A stretch of DNA of 64,000 nucleotides from Pycnopodia helianthoides (Eukaryota > Echinodermata > Asteroidea > Forcipulatida > Asteriidae), in NCBI GenBank assembly GCA_032158295.1, contig CM063252.1, positions 20,914,036 through 20,978,035 on the forward strand, written 5' to 3'. Each line of letters starts with the position of its first letter. The stretch's first letter is position 1. This document shows, in pieces, positions 34,796 to 46,000 of the stretch. Under the pieces are notes generated by a model that saw nothing but the letters and a program-made list of their open reading frames with translations, made no database searches and was not told the origin of the DNA. The position numbers and the translations under genes were made by a program.

Positions 34796-37396
34796 GTGAG
34801 TTTACATCCAAACCAAACATTTCAACAGATGTTGCAATTGCATCGCTGATAAAGAGTACTGATTTGGTTTCACCCTCAGCAAAACAACTCCATCTTTCTA
34901 GTGCTTTTCTCTCTTTTAAGAAAAATCTCAATTGTGCATCATTAGTTTTTGAAATATGAAAACAAACAAATTCCGGTGCTGCTCTTGATCTTATACAATG
35001 CACCGGCAGTTTTGTTTCCCTGTTGACCGTTGACAGGGCACAAACAAAACTAAACCAACAACTATTTACAGAACTGCTGTATTGCTGATAAGTTAATTTC
35101 GGTCAATTTTTCTGTCAATCTTTGGAGTCCAACATTCCCCTGAAGACGATCAGAGTATATTGATCGAAACGTCGGGAGGCTAATCGAGTTTTATGTCATA
35201 CTCATGTACATGATATTACTGCAAATCCTTACTAGAACAGGTTCATTTTTAACTACAATTTTTATTATTATTTTTCACTTGTTTTTGAAATATATAGCGA
35301 CTTTTCTTGAAGTTGTTTTCAAAATAAGAAATCTGTGTACTTTTAACAACATTTTTTAACAGTTTTTTAATTTGTACACTTTCGTTATATCAAAACAGTT
35401 AGCCACATTTTATACTCCAAAATGTTATTGCATCATAATATCGAATTTAGGTGAGGGACAGATTTTTGTATCCCGGTGTTTTCCTCAAACCCAGCTAAAA
35501 AGAGGAAGGGATATGTTTTTATCCTTTGTCCCTAAAATTAATCGTCTTCTTGTGAAACTGTATTGACTTTTATACAGACACCACGAATTGTGCATAATAT
35601 TTTTTTAACAAATAACTAGAATTTATAGATATTTCAATTGTTAGCCTTGTAAAATGAGATTTATTTGTAGAATCTGGAGCTTCGGACTATAAAGACAATT
35701 TTATGCTGTAAATTTGAAAAACATACAAAAATGAAAATTTGCAGCTAAAAATGGACCTGTTCTAGATTGTATCTCCACCATGCAAAGCTTCAAATCTACA
35801 TGGTGTGACTGCAAAACTTACCAGATTGTATTACCACCATGCAAAGTTTCAAATCTTACTTTATAATTATTCCATCTATAGAATAATTAGTTTTTACTGT
35901 GTATTCTAGTAAAATACACAGACCTTATTTTTATCAATACCAAAAATAGACAATACGTACGTATTGTATACAAAATGTACAAATGTGTACAAATTGTACC
36001 CTGATCAAAATGCTACCTGCATCATGAAACTGATAATCTACTGATAATAATTAACAACAAATGATTAACTTCATAGGATACAGACGCACACGTAAACCCT
36101 TCATATGAACCTACCACAAGAAGTGACAGTGACCACGCCCAAAAAACATTACCCAATGTAGAACTACAACATGAAAGAAGTGGAAATATCGAGAGCTCAG
36201 TGGTTTCAAAGTGGAAAAAGAAACCGCGCAAGACATCGTCGAGGTCTGGAATGAATGCGACTGTGAAAACGGTGGGGCGCGGGGCTGCGAATCCACCGGG
36301 GAGAGAGGGAAGCCAAGCTCGGTACAATGGTACCGTTAAAACTGTCGGAGTGACCGTTGGATTGGATGGTCAGGATTACGGTAACATTACCGTGGATTAC
36401 GGAAGCATACAGACGGCAAAGATGACAAGTATGGTAAGTTAAAGGAACATTACATAATTGGTTGTTGCTAACAAAACAGTTGCTGGCAGTGTAAGCACTT
36501 TATATAATCCACCATATACATAAACTGACAAACCTGTAGAAGTTTGAGATCGATCGGCCATCTGGGTCACGAGAAAATAGTGAAAACCGATTACACATTT
36601 GCATGAAATCATATAGGTTCAACAAATGAATAAAACGCTCACTGAGCGATAAACTCAAATCGGAAAATTAGTTTATTCATTTCTCATCAAATATGGCATT
36701 TCAGACAGAAATATTTCAGGGGATGTTTTCTACTATCATCATCATTAGACCGTGTTAGTTTTTATGTAAATCTGTGATCAAAAGTATATTTTACAAGTTT
36801 TTTTCTTACCAATTCTGTAATGCTCCTTTAAATAATGGGTCATGTGAATATGATATCCGAGTTCAAATAAATTGAAAATCACCCGTCGTAAAATAAACTT
36901 AAAACTTTCAATTTGCTCAAAGAAGCATTGAAAGTGTTTTCTACACTAGCTGCATTTACGTTTCCATGTAAACCCGTTTCCAATTGAGCCATTTTATAGC
37001 ATTCATTCAAAATCACCCGTCGTAAAATAAACTTAAAACTTTCAATTTGCTCAAAGAAGCATTGACAGTGTTTTCTACACTAGCTGCATTTACGTTTCCA
37101 TGTAAACCCGTTAATTCAATTGAGCCATTTTATAGCATTCATTGCTTGTTTTCCCCCAGAGTGTTTGTAGACAAATGACACTTCTACGCAACTCAACTTT
37201 TCGCTGGATCACCAAGGTATGTGGGACGCTCAAAAAGGAACCAGTTTACATCCGAGCGGGGCTTCTTATGGCAGTGGGCTTGGCTAGTCTACTTGTGACG
37301 TTGCTCGCTTATAAACTCATGTGCCCCAGAGTGTACAAAAGGGAAGGTGTCGAAAAATTCTTCGATATGGAAGATAGTTGGCTCATATTTAACTGA
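34664..37396 (+). CDS. Unrecognised single-pass membrane protein, 3 exons, 241 residues
   Basis: Coding segments are 34664-34795, 36077-36433 and 37160-37396; all junctions are phase 0 with good GT-AG sites and the gene ends in TGA. Residues 7-25 (about GCISLLLIGFLWAPIWIL) form a signal peptide or signal anchor. Residues 45-195 are hydrophilic, with four N-glycosylation sequons (NAT, NGT, NIT, NST). Residues 196-214 (AGLLMAVGLASLLVTLLAY) are a strong transmembrane helix, followed by a 27-residue tail with basic YKRE and acidic FFDMEDSW. This predicts a type I membrane protein at the surface or in the secretory pathway. The lumenal part contains two related copies of NxTVKTVG about 31 residues apart. 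An in-frame TGA lies 15 nt upstream of the ATG. I do not recognise the family and propose no function. It is divergent from ARID1 and convergent with SMARCAD1. Confidence 0.72.
34796..36076 (+). other. Membrane-protein gene intron 1
   Basis: AT-rich intron holding a hammerhead-like motif at 35135-35178 and a short local duplication, AGATTGTAT...CACCATGCAAAG, near 35764 and 35823. No exon seen. Confidence 0.55.
36077..36433 (+). CDS. Membrane-protein gene exon 2 (119 codons, extracellular region)
   Basis: The acceptor TTCATAG precedes GAT ACA GAC, and the donor is ATG|GTAAGT. The segment encodes DTDAHVNPSYEPTTRS through a basic stretch KWKKKPRKTSSRSG to the glycosylation-rich C-terminal half with NATVKTVG and NGTVKTVG. 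The exon is more GC-rich than the adjacent introns, which supports coding. A transposon begins 6 bp past the exon end (see 36439-36832). Confidence 0.72.
36439..36832. mobile_element. TTAAAGGAACATTAC-family MITE (about 390 bp)
   Basis: The ends TTAAAGGAACATTACATAATT and AATTCTGTAATGCTCCTTTAA are inverted. The interior includes CGATCGGCCATCTGGGTCAC, a diagnostic block found in the copies at 42270, 58520 and 60122. There is no coding frame. It lies directly downstream of the exon 2 splice donor of the membrane-protein gene. Confidence 0.85.
36875..37144. repeat. Two-copy tandem duplication, 134-bp period
   Basis: The segment starting AAAATCACCCGTCGTAAAAT at 36875 recurs at 37009 almost without change. 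The second copy runs to within 16 bp of the exon 3 start, so it sits against the polypyrimidine tract. Confidence 0.9.
37160..37396 (+). CDS. Membrane-protein gene exon 3 (transmembrane helix and tail, 78 codons plus stop)
   Basis: The acceptor TTTTCCCCCAG is strong. The peptide begins SVCRQMTLLRNSTF, carries the transmembrane helix and ends DMEDSWLIFN before TGA. An AATAAA at 38419-38424 is a possible but distant poly(A) signal. Confidence 0.72.
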   Translation, partial: SVCRQMTLLRNSTFRWITKVCGTLKKEPVYIRAGLLMAVGLASLLVTLLAYKLMCPRVYKREGVEKFFDMEDSWLIFN

Positions 37397-39951
37397 AGTC
37401 TAAATTTATATTCAGTCGGTTTTGAAAATCCATTTGACTGTTTTCAACTTTTTTTTTACAGAGAATTTGTAAAGAGTAACACATTTTAAACATAAGGGGT
37501 ATAAGGGCATTGCAGTCAATATATTCACCGAATCGATTTAAATATTCTACAAAACAAAACTGGATTGGTTATTCTTAAAATATTCGGGGGGGGGGATGGG
37601 TGAACCAACACCACCCACCCCGCCCGCAAAGAGTAACTGGGTAAATATTTGCCACTTGTATCATTTGGGGATTTTATGGTATTTTTTAACATTAACACAA
37701 ACATTTGTATTTATATAACTTATTTGTTTATGGACAATTTAGGGTTTTGGTGTTGAGAACTACAGTGCCAACAACTGTCCTGTAAATATATTGTTAACAT
37801 TACAAAGCTTGGTGGTACCCCCTCCCCCCCCCCCTCTTCTATCATGCCTTCATGATGTGCTTGGATTCTCAGGAATTCTTCAGAGGATTTTAGGGGGGAG
37901 GGGCACTTCTGTACAAGAGGAAAATAGTGTGTTAGAGTACGAGTACATTGGAGGGGGGGGGTTACCTCGGGGGGGGGGGGGGGGTCCACCCTCTGCCCCT
38001 ATATAAAGCATGGTACATGTATATAAACAACAGTTCATTAAAGGCACAGTACACGTTTGGTAATTGGAGCCTACTGATTGTGTTAATCCTATATAAATGT
38101 AGGTACATACAAAAAAACTAACCTGTGAAAATTTCACTTCAAAAGGGGGTCACGTTTTTGAGATATCACCGAAAAACCGGAGCCGTAGGAATACACAGTA
38201 TGAGAAGCGTTTCTGACTCTCAGATTCAAATTTTGGGGAATAAAAAGTGATATCTTTTCCATAACCATAGTACTTCGAAGTTAAAAGTTTCTCAAAATTC
38301 ATCTTACTACCCAAAGCTGCTGTACTTCTTACCAAGTAAGTTTTTATTGCCATTAATTTACAAAGTCATTACCAAACGTGTACTGTGCCTTTAAAGATAG
38401 TATCAAAACACAAAGGCCAATAAAGAACAAATGCCAAATTACATTGAAAAATACATAAATATTTTTTTATTAACTTGTATCCACTGATGCTTCCAATTTA
38501 TTTATTTAAATAGAATATGAAATGCTGAAATTTGTCATTATGTGTAGAGCCGTTAAAGGTCCGTGCACACTTGTAGATAATACTCTCTGTTCATTCTGGA
38601 ATCACCTCTGACAAAATGGACTAATCCATCCAGGCACACCCCTCCCCCTTCATCACAGCTACTGATTAGCAATGGCACAAATGTGGGTAGAATGTAGATC
38701 CTAAATGCTTCTTGCTCTATCCTGAGCCCAAAATGCAAAGACACAACAATCTAAACTGAAGAAAACTTGTTTACGTTTTGTTGATGATTTTTAACGACCT
38801 TTGGGCATGTGCTGGCGGCTGTAATAGGGGCGGAGCTTAATGGATCGATCTATTAAAATGCTGCGAGGGGGAAAAACAAAAGATGTCAAATGTGCCTTAA
38901 CATCATTAAATTATAAAGTAGTTTATCCCATTAAGTTGAGGACTGCTTTGTTTTTTGCTACTCGATTGTAACATTAGGATCGCAAAGTGTTTTGGGTTGT
39001 TTTGTTTCCAGCACAGGTATATACATTTGTTTCAGCGATGAGCTCGCAGTTAATTGTAAATTTGAACTTTAAAAATGATTTTTTAGGGTATAATTTGGTG
39101 TTCTTTGGTTACTAACTGTTACTTTAAGGTGAAAATTACGATTCTTGCAATAATTGTCTGCTAAAAGTAAAGGAGAGAAAACAAAAAAAGGAGAAATAGA
39201 AACAGCTCAAAGCATCATTAAAAGACTCACCAAAATACTGTGTATTTGCAATGAATCTAAACAGTAACAGTTCAATTAAATTAAGACAACAAAACAACAG
39301 TTACAGATAGGGGGGGTGGAGGGTAGAGACAGACGGTTTTGTACACTTTTAGTAATAATAACAACAACTAAATAAACAAAACGGAAAGACAAATGAATAA
39401 ATGGTTTGGTAGTGTCAAAGATGTTAGTTTTTGATCTCACACACAAACTCTTTTTAGAACAAAATGCATGAACAACAATATAAATAAAAAGTTCATAATT
39501 GAAACATCAATTCAGTCTAATACGTTTGGGTACATCCATGTACTAACACCAACATAACCACAAATGTAACACGTTTTGGGCGGGCAAACACCAAGTATGA
39601 AATACTGGAACAAATTTGTGAACAAAACTGACTATTCATTGTTGTTTGAGGGGTGTGGGTTCAATTGTTTGATTGTGTAATATAAATACGTAATACAAAA
39701 CAAATGAAAGTGATGTGGTAACACAAAATAAAACTGAAAGTGATTTGACTAAAACACCCTCAACATATAACCAACATGGCAAGCTCATTATTGAACTCAG
39801 ATCTCAGTTATACGTTTCGTTTTATGTTGGCAAGATGAGGACATTGTACCTTCGTTACCCTTTCCAATGCCCTTTGAGGTAGACCTGGGATTGTGGAGTG
39901 GATCAGGGCGGGGCTTGGGCGTGGCCGGGGGGCGTGGCTTGGCTCCCTCTA
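37397..39951. other. Region between the converging membrane-protein gene and SMARCAD1 stops
   Basis: This region probably contains both 3' UTRs. It holds poly-G runs (near 37935 and 37968-37983), a MITE-like element at 38038-38394 and AT-rich sequence. Candidate poly(A) signals are AATAAA at 38419 (plus) and its complement near 38466-38505. Confidence 0.5.
38038..38394. mobile_element. TTAAAGG...CCTTTAA MITE-like element (about 357 bp)
   Basis: The ends TTAAAGGCACAGTACACGTT and AACGTGTACTGTGCCTTTAA are a near-perfect 20-base inverted repeat flanked by TTAA. It has no transposase frame and looks recent. Confidence 0.8.
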
Positions 39952-40013
39952 TCATAGATCTAAAGCATCTTTCAGTAAACTCGCAATATCCGACGCATTC
40001 TTTTCGTCTCCTT
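39952..40013 (-). CDS. SMARCAD1: SMARCAD1 exon m (C-terminus and stop)
   Basis: The acceptor AATCATTTCAG precedes [20 protein letters not shown] and TGA at 39954-39952. The family ends similarly (DIATLLK...). The 3' UTR extends leftwards; AATAAA-type signals on this strand occur near 38466-38505 but are weak evidence. Confidence 0.9.
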
Positions 40014-43000
40014 CTGAAATGATTGACAAAAAAATAACGGAAGTTCTGAATCTAGTCCGTGAAGAGGTAGTGAACAAGGGTCAAAGGGTGTCATGGCCGA
40101 GCAGTTTAGAGCATCGATTCAAGTTCTGGTGGTTAAGTCATTGGGGTGTGGGTTCGAATCCTTCAACAAAATGGGATTACTCATGAAAAACATGACTTAA
40201 TTACTGCTAAAAACTTTTCTGCTCAGCAAAAATGAGCAGGATACCAGTCGCACGTGATATGTGCAATATTTTGGCTGGTAACCTTATTGCAGTAAGCATC
40301 ATTTTGTTGCATTTAGCCACTTTTTGTGCTTAAGCTGCTCTATGAAATTGAGCTCAAACCTTTTTAGCATTAAGCATTGCTCATTTGGACTCTAAAGCCA
40401 ACTTATGAATATTCAAAATTCCACCTCATGAATATTTATATTTTCCTCTTACCAGCATCTTCATTGGTTGTCATCTGTTCCTCCAGCCTGAGCTTGTATT
40501 TAGCACATCGTAGCATTCCTTCCTCAATAGAATTGTTACTGATCAATTTGGTAACTGTCACATCCCTAAAACAACAAATCATACAGAAACAAAATACACA
40601 GTAAATAAACAAAAATCAAATATCATGAAACAAACGATAATCGGCAAAGGTTGAAAAAGCATTTCAGATGATATAAATTTTGAGATATTTGTGGCGTGTC
40701 ATGGCCAAGCCGTTTAGTTCACTGGACCCAAGCTCTGGTATTATTTTAGCAGCAGAGTATGGGTTCGAATCCCGGTCATGACACCTGTGGCCTTGAGCGA
40801 GGCACTTAACCATAACTGCTTCATAAAAAGTTGGGAAGGTAATGCATTCTGCTCTACCAGCAAGGCTCCTAGTGGACGATACCCATGCCTACATCCTTAC
40901 GGACTGTGAAGGGGGTAACCCTGTTTCAGCCCCAGGAGTAGGTGGTAACATGCCCTCTGGTGTCAGTTGATTTGGGTCGATAGCCCAAAATCAGTAAAGT
41001 CATAGCCCTCACCTTGAAGTGGCCGTCAGACCTTGTGAGTTAGGCAATATTTCGAAAAAAAAAATAATAATCATAACATGTCATTGAGGAGAGTGTGTCT
41101 TTTAAGATATTCCATTTTGGAATATTGTGATTTTGTTTTTTAAAAGGTATTTAATTGAACCTACACTAACTGTTATTCAAAATAGCATTTCTGATACAAG
41201 TGAAAGTCTCTGACAATTATTATTATTATTTGTACTTGTTCATTTGTTTTTATTTATCTATTTATTTATTATTTTGGGGGAGGATAACTCTTACACCGAT
41301 GTGTGATAAGCTTCCCCCCAAATCTTGAGGAAAATTAATAACATCAATAAACTCTTTCACGCGCAAACATGGCCCAATTTCATAGAGCTGCTCAAGCACA
41401 CAAAGTAGCTAAGCACAAAAAATTATGCTTACCAGAATAAGGTTACCAGCCAAACTACCCTATCAAATGTACAATTTTGTAACTGATATCCTGCTCATTT
41501 CTGCTGAGCAGGCACTTGTCAAGCAATACTTTCTGCTTAAGCAGCTCTATGAAATTGGGCCCAGGTCACTAGCGACTGGTTTAAATCCCTGTCGAGAAAT
41601 AGTTGTGAAACAAAAAATAAAGATCCCACGGCCACATAGTTTTCAGAATGGGACAGAGGACTCTTGAGCAAGCTACTGTGACCAGTATTTTTTTTTTTTT
41701 ATTTTTTATTATTTTTTTTTGGGGGGGGTCCGATTTGCAAAAAATAAGTAAACAATTCATGTGTCCATATAATCAAATAACAGGCCTGAAATTAAACGGA
41801 GGCCACAGAGGCCATGGCCTTCGTTGCCCTGGTCTTGGCCTTGGTGCCCCTCAAAAGTTTCCTGTAGACTTTAAGATTTTCAATGGGAGTGCCCTTTGCA
41901 AAATGAAAATGGCCTTGCCCTCTCAAAGATGAAATTCCAGGCCTGAATCTATCCCTAAAATAAATGGTGCATGAAAGGGCTAAGTTATTTGCGGTAACTT
42001 CTACTACAGGGTCTAAACTGGCCTCTTGTCAGCAGGCACGCTCAGTTGTCTAGTGGTAAAGACATCTGCTCTAGAATGGCGGAGGTTGTGGGTTCGAATC
42101 CCATCTGAGTGGTATGTCTGTGGAGGTTTTTTACCTCAGGATTTGTAGAGCACCGAGCATTGACCCACTTCACCTGACATCATCATCACACTTATCTTGG
42201 TTGCGGCATTTTGGGAGTCAATGTACCCATGCGTTATACAGTGTAGTGGGCACTTTTGCTGACGTGGTGTTAAAGGAACATTTCAGAATTGGTTTTTGCT
42301 AACAAAACAGTTGCTGGCAGTGTAAACACTTTATGTAATCCACCATATACATAAACTGACAAACCTGTAGAAGTTTGAGATCGATCGGCCATCTGGGTCA
42401 CGAGAAAATAGTGAAAAACCGATTACACATTTGCATGAAATCATATAGGTTCAACAAATGAATAAAACGCTCACTGAGCGATAAGCTCCAATCGGAAAAT
42501 TAGTTTATTCATTTCTCATCAAATATGGCATTTCAGACAGAAATATTTCAAGGATGTTTTCTACTATCATCATCATTAGACCGTATAAGTTTTATGTAAA
42601 TCTGTGATCAAAAGTATATTTTACAAGTTTTCTTCTTACCAATTCTGTAATGTTCCTTTAACACACTTATCATATAATTTTTAAAGTGCAATTTGCCTCC
42701 CATAAAGGTAAGCGAAGACAATAACACACATTGGTGTAGTGGTAAAACCAACACAAAAATAAGATCTTTCTCTATTCGCTACTTGCACGGATCCACCATG
42801 TGCGTGTACAGCCTTGACTTCATTTTTTGTTCTATTTATGTATCAGTGTAAATCAATGCACTCTACTGGAATTCTACTGACAATGATCAAGAGAACGGAT
42901 TCCTTTTATACTTGCTCTTTTTGATTATAAACGCTTGAACAAAACTACCGCTAGATATCTTTGCAGTATACTTGAGTCGGGAACACATGCCTTGTTTTTT

Positions 43001-46000
43001 GTTTTTACAATTCTTTTCAATTTCTTTTAAGTTATTATGGTCATTAAGTTTTGGAGCAATTACCAAATAATATTCGCTACTTGCATGGATCTGCCCTGTG
43101 AGTGTAGAGCCTCGACTTCACGCTTCATTTGTTTTGTATTTATGCTGATGGATGAAAGTGTCATTACATTACCATGACAATACAGAGTTATAAAATGCTT
43201 CTATTCGCTGCTGTTCTCAGTTCGAGGCTCTACATGCAAACGGCTGACCGTGCAAAGGGTGAATACCATATAACATTAAACCCATTCAACTTTGGACAAT
43301 ATATTTTTGCATGAGCAGGGCTAGAATTTGGGGGGGAAACCCACAAGACCGCAGGGCTTGTAGCTAAAAATATTTACTGGACCAGAATTTGAGTACAAGA
43401 CCAGAATTGAAGTGAGAAGAAAAAAGCCTAAACAGGTTAATATTTGAACTGTTTGAATTTGAAAAAGCACTAAGAGAAGATTTATCTCATTTGTATAGTA
43501 TGGGTAAGTAGTCTTTGATAATCAACAGAATTGTATTTATCAGACTGAAAGTCAACATTTAAACACAAACACAAGACCGCCGGACTTGTCCGAACATGAG
43601 TTTACTGGCCCAATGCTAAAATCACTGGCCTCGGGCCTGCGGTCCAGTGTCAAATTCGAGCCCTGATGAGAGACCAATAAAGTTATTAAAAATCAAAGTG
43701 AATTTATTAGTCCTAATGATGTAAATATTACTGAATTATACAGCTGCTTTAAAATGAACAATATGTAAACAAAAATTCTGGGGTTGCAAAATAAAACCCA
43801 CACATCTGTTAGAACGTCCTTGGGCCAAAAGGCTAACAAATGCACTCAAACGCATAACGGCAAAATCAATAGACCCTAATCAGTTTTCACAAATCATAAC
43901 TGCTTATTGATTTTTCCAAAAATTTAAATTCTGAAAAAAATAATTGGAGAATGAAGGATGGGGTTTGTGCGCTCTAATTGTGTCAAATTCTTTTGTAGCG
44001 TCATGTAGGTAACAGGAGCTTTGGATTTTGTCAGGTGCTGCTATTTATGATGGTGTCTGTCTGTTGGTCGAGCCTAGGCCCAATTTCATAGAGCTGCTTA
44101 AGCACAAAAAGAAGCTAAGCACAACAAAATTATGCTTAATAAAATAAGTTTACCGGCCAAAATACCACTTCACATGTACCATTTGTGACTGGCATCCAGC
44201 TCATTTGTGCTAAGTAAGAGATTGTTAAGCAATGTTAGCCTGGGATGCTCCTCTGGTGTTTCTGATCAGCAGAGGGCGGGTTAGAGTCACGGTCTTGACA
44301 CTTGTGTCCTTGAGCAAGATACTTAAAAATTATTGCGTCGTTCCTTCAGATGGGACGTAGAACCGTAGGTATGTTGTGTTATGCAGGTAAAAAAAAAAAC
44401 AGTACACTCATCATTTGTTAATTTTTAATCGTTGGTCTTTTGTTTGACTGCTTTTATCTGTATTTCCTAATAACTTATGGATTGTTGATTGTACAGCGCT
44501 TTGTGATGTCTATGTGACATGGAAAGTGTTTTTTTAAATAACAAATATTATGATTAAGAGAAGTGGTTTGCCCTGGGCCCAATTTATAGCGCTGCTTAAC
44601 GGTAAGCAAATTTTCGTGCTAACTGTACAGAAAAATTGCTTAAGCATAAGGTATTTCACTAGTTGCAAGAAAATAAGGCAGTCATCTTGCGCGTTCACCT
44701 TGTATGTGTTACGTCATTTCATTTTCGGGCAGTAAGCACCGGAAGGTTAGCATGCCTTTTCGTGTGCTTACGGTTAGCAGCGCTATGAAATAGAAACTCG
44801 TACGTAAGCACAGAATCGGCCGTTAAGCAGCTCTGTGAAATTGGGCCCTGGTGTTTCTGGCAGGGTTGGCTGCATTGAGTCTGCACCACAGCACCTTATA
44901 AACCGGTACAAGCTGCTCCATGCACATATACATGTTAAATGGGTCTTATAACTCCAAACATAGCTCTGCATACCTGTAAAATAAACAATGAGTGCTTTGA
45001 GATGCACCTTTGGGATGTAATCAAGCGCTAGATATGAAACAGCATATTATTACGTACCTTGTTTGGCCGACCCGATGGCATCTGTCCTCAGCTTGTTTAT
45101 CATTATACGGATTATAGTCGATATCATGTAGGATGACGTGATTAGCGGCGGTTAGATTAATCCCTAGACCACCGGCACGGGTTGATAGTAGAAACACAAA
45201 GATTGTCTCATCGTTGTTGTATTTATCAATCATTGGTCAACCTGTTGTGGGGGGGGGGGGTCAAAAACGAGACAAAAAGATATACTGAGTTTAAAATAAT
45301 GCAGGATTGGTTTATATTGGAAAGCAAAACTGATGAGTTCACCGATTATAAAACCCATACCAGTACCACTCATCCAGAGAAATATTTCCATCTGAAAGCT
45401 CACTGATTCTAAAGTTCATACCAGTACCAATCCTTCAGAGAAATATTTCCCTCTGAAAGCTCACTGATTCTGAAGTTCATACCAGTACCAATCCTTCAGA
45501 GAAATATTTCCATCTGAAAGTTTACTGATTCTAAAGTTCATACCAGTACTAATCCTCCATAGAAATATTTCCATCTGAAAGCTCACTGATTCTAAAGTTC
45601 ATACCACTACCAATCCTCCAGAGAAATATTTCCATCTGAAAGCTCACTGATTCTAAAGTTCATACCAGTACCAATCCTCAAGAGAAATATTTCCCTCTGA
45701 AAGCTCACTGATTCTTAAGTTCATAACAGAACCAATCCTCCATAGAAATATTTCCATCTGAAAGCTCACTGATTCTGAAGTTCATACCAGTACCAATCCT
45801 CCAGAGAAATATTTCCATCTGAAAGCTCACTGATTCTAAAGTTCATACCAGTACCAATCCTCCAGAGAAATATTTCCATCTGAAAGCTCACTGATTCTAA
45901 AGTTCATACCAGTACCAATCCTCTAGAGAAATATTTCCATCTGAAAGCTCACTGATTCTAAAGTTCATACCAGTACCAATCCTCCAGAGAAATATTTCCA

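Noticed and set aside
42034..42125. Possible functional tRNA gene
   Set aside because: The same head occurs inside foldback elements at 33970 and 58160, so it is a repeat.
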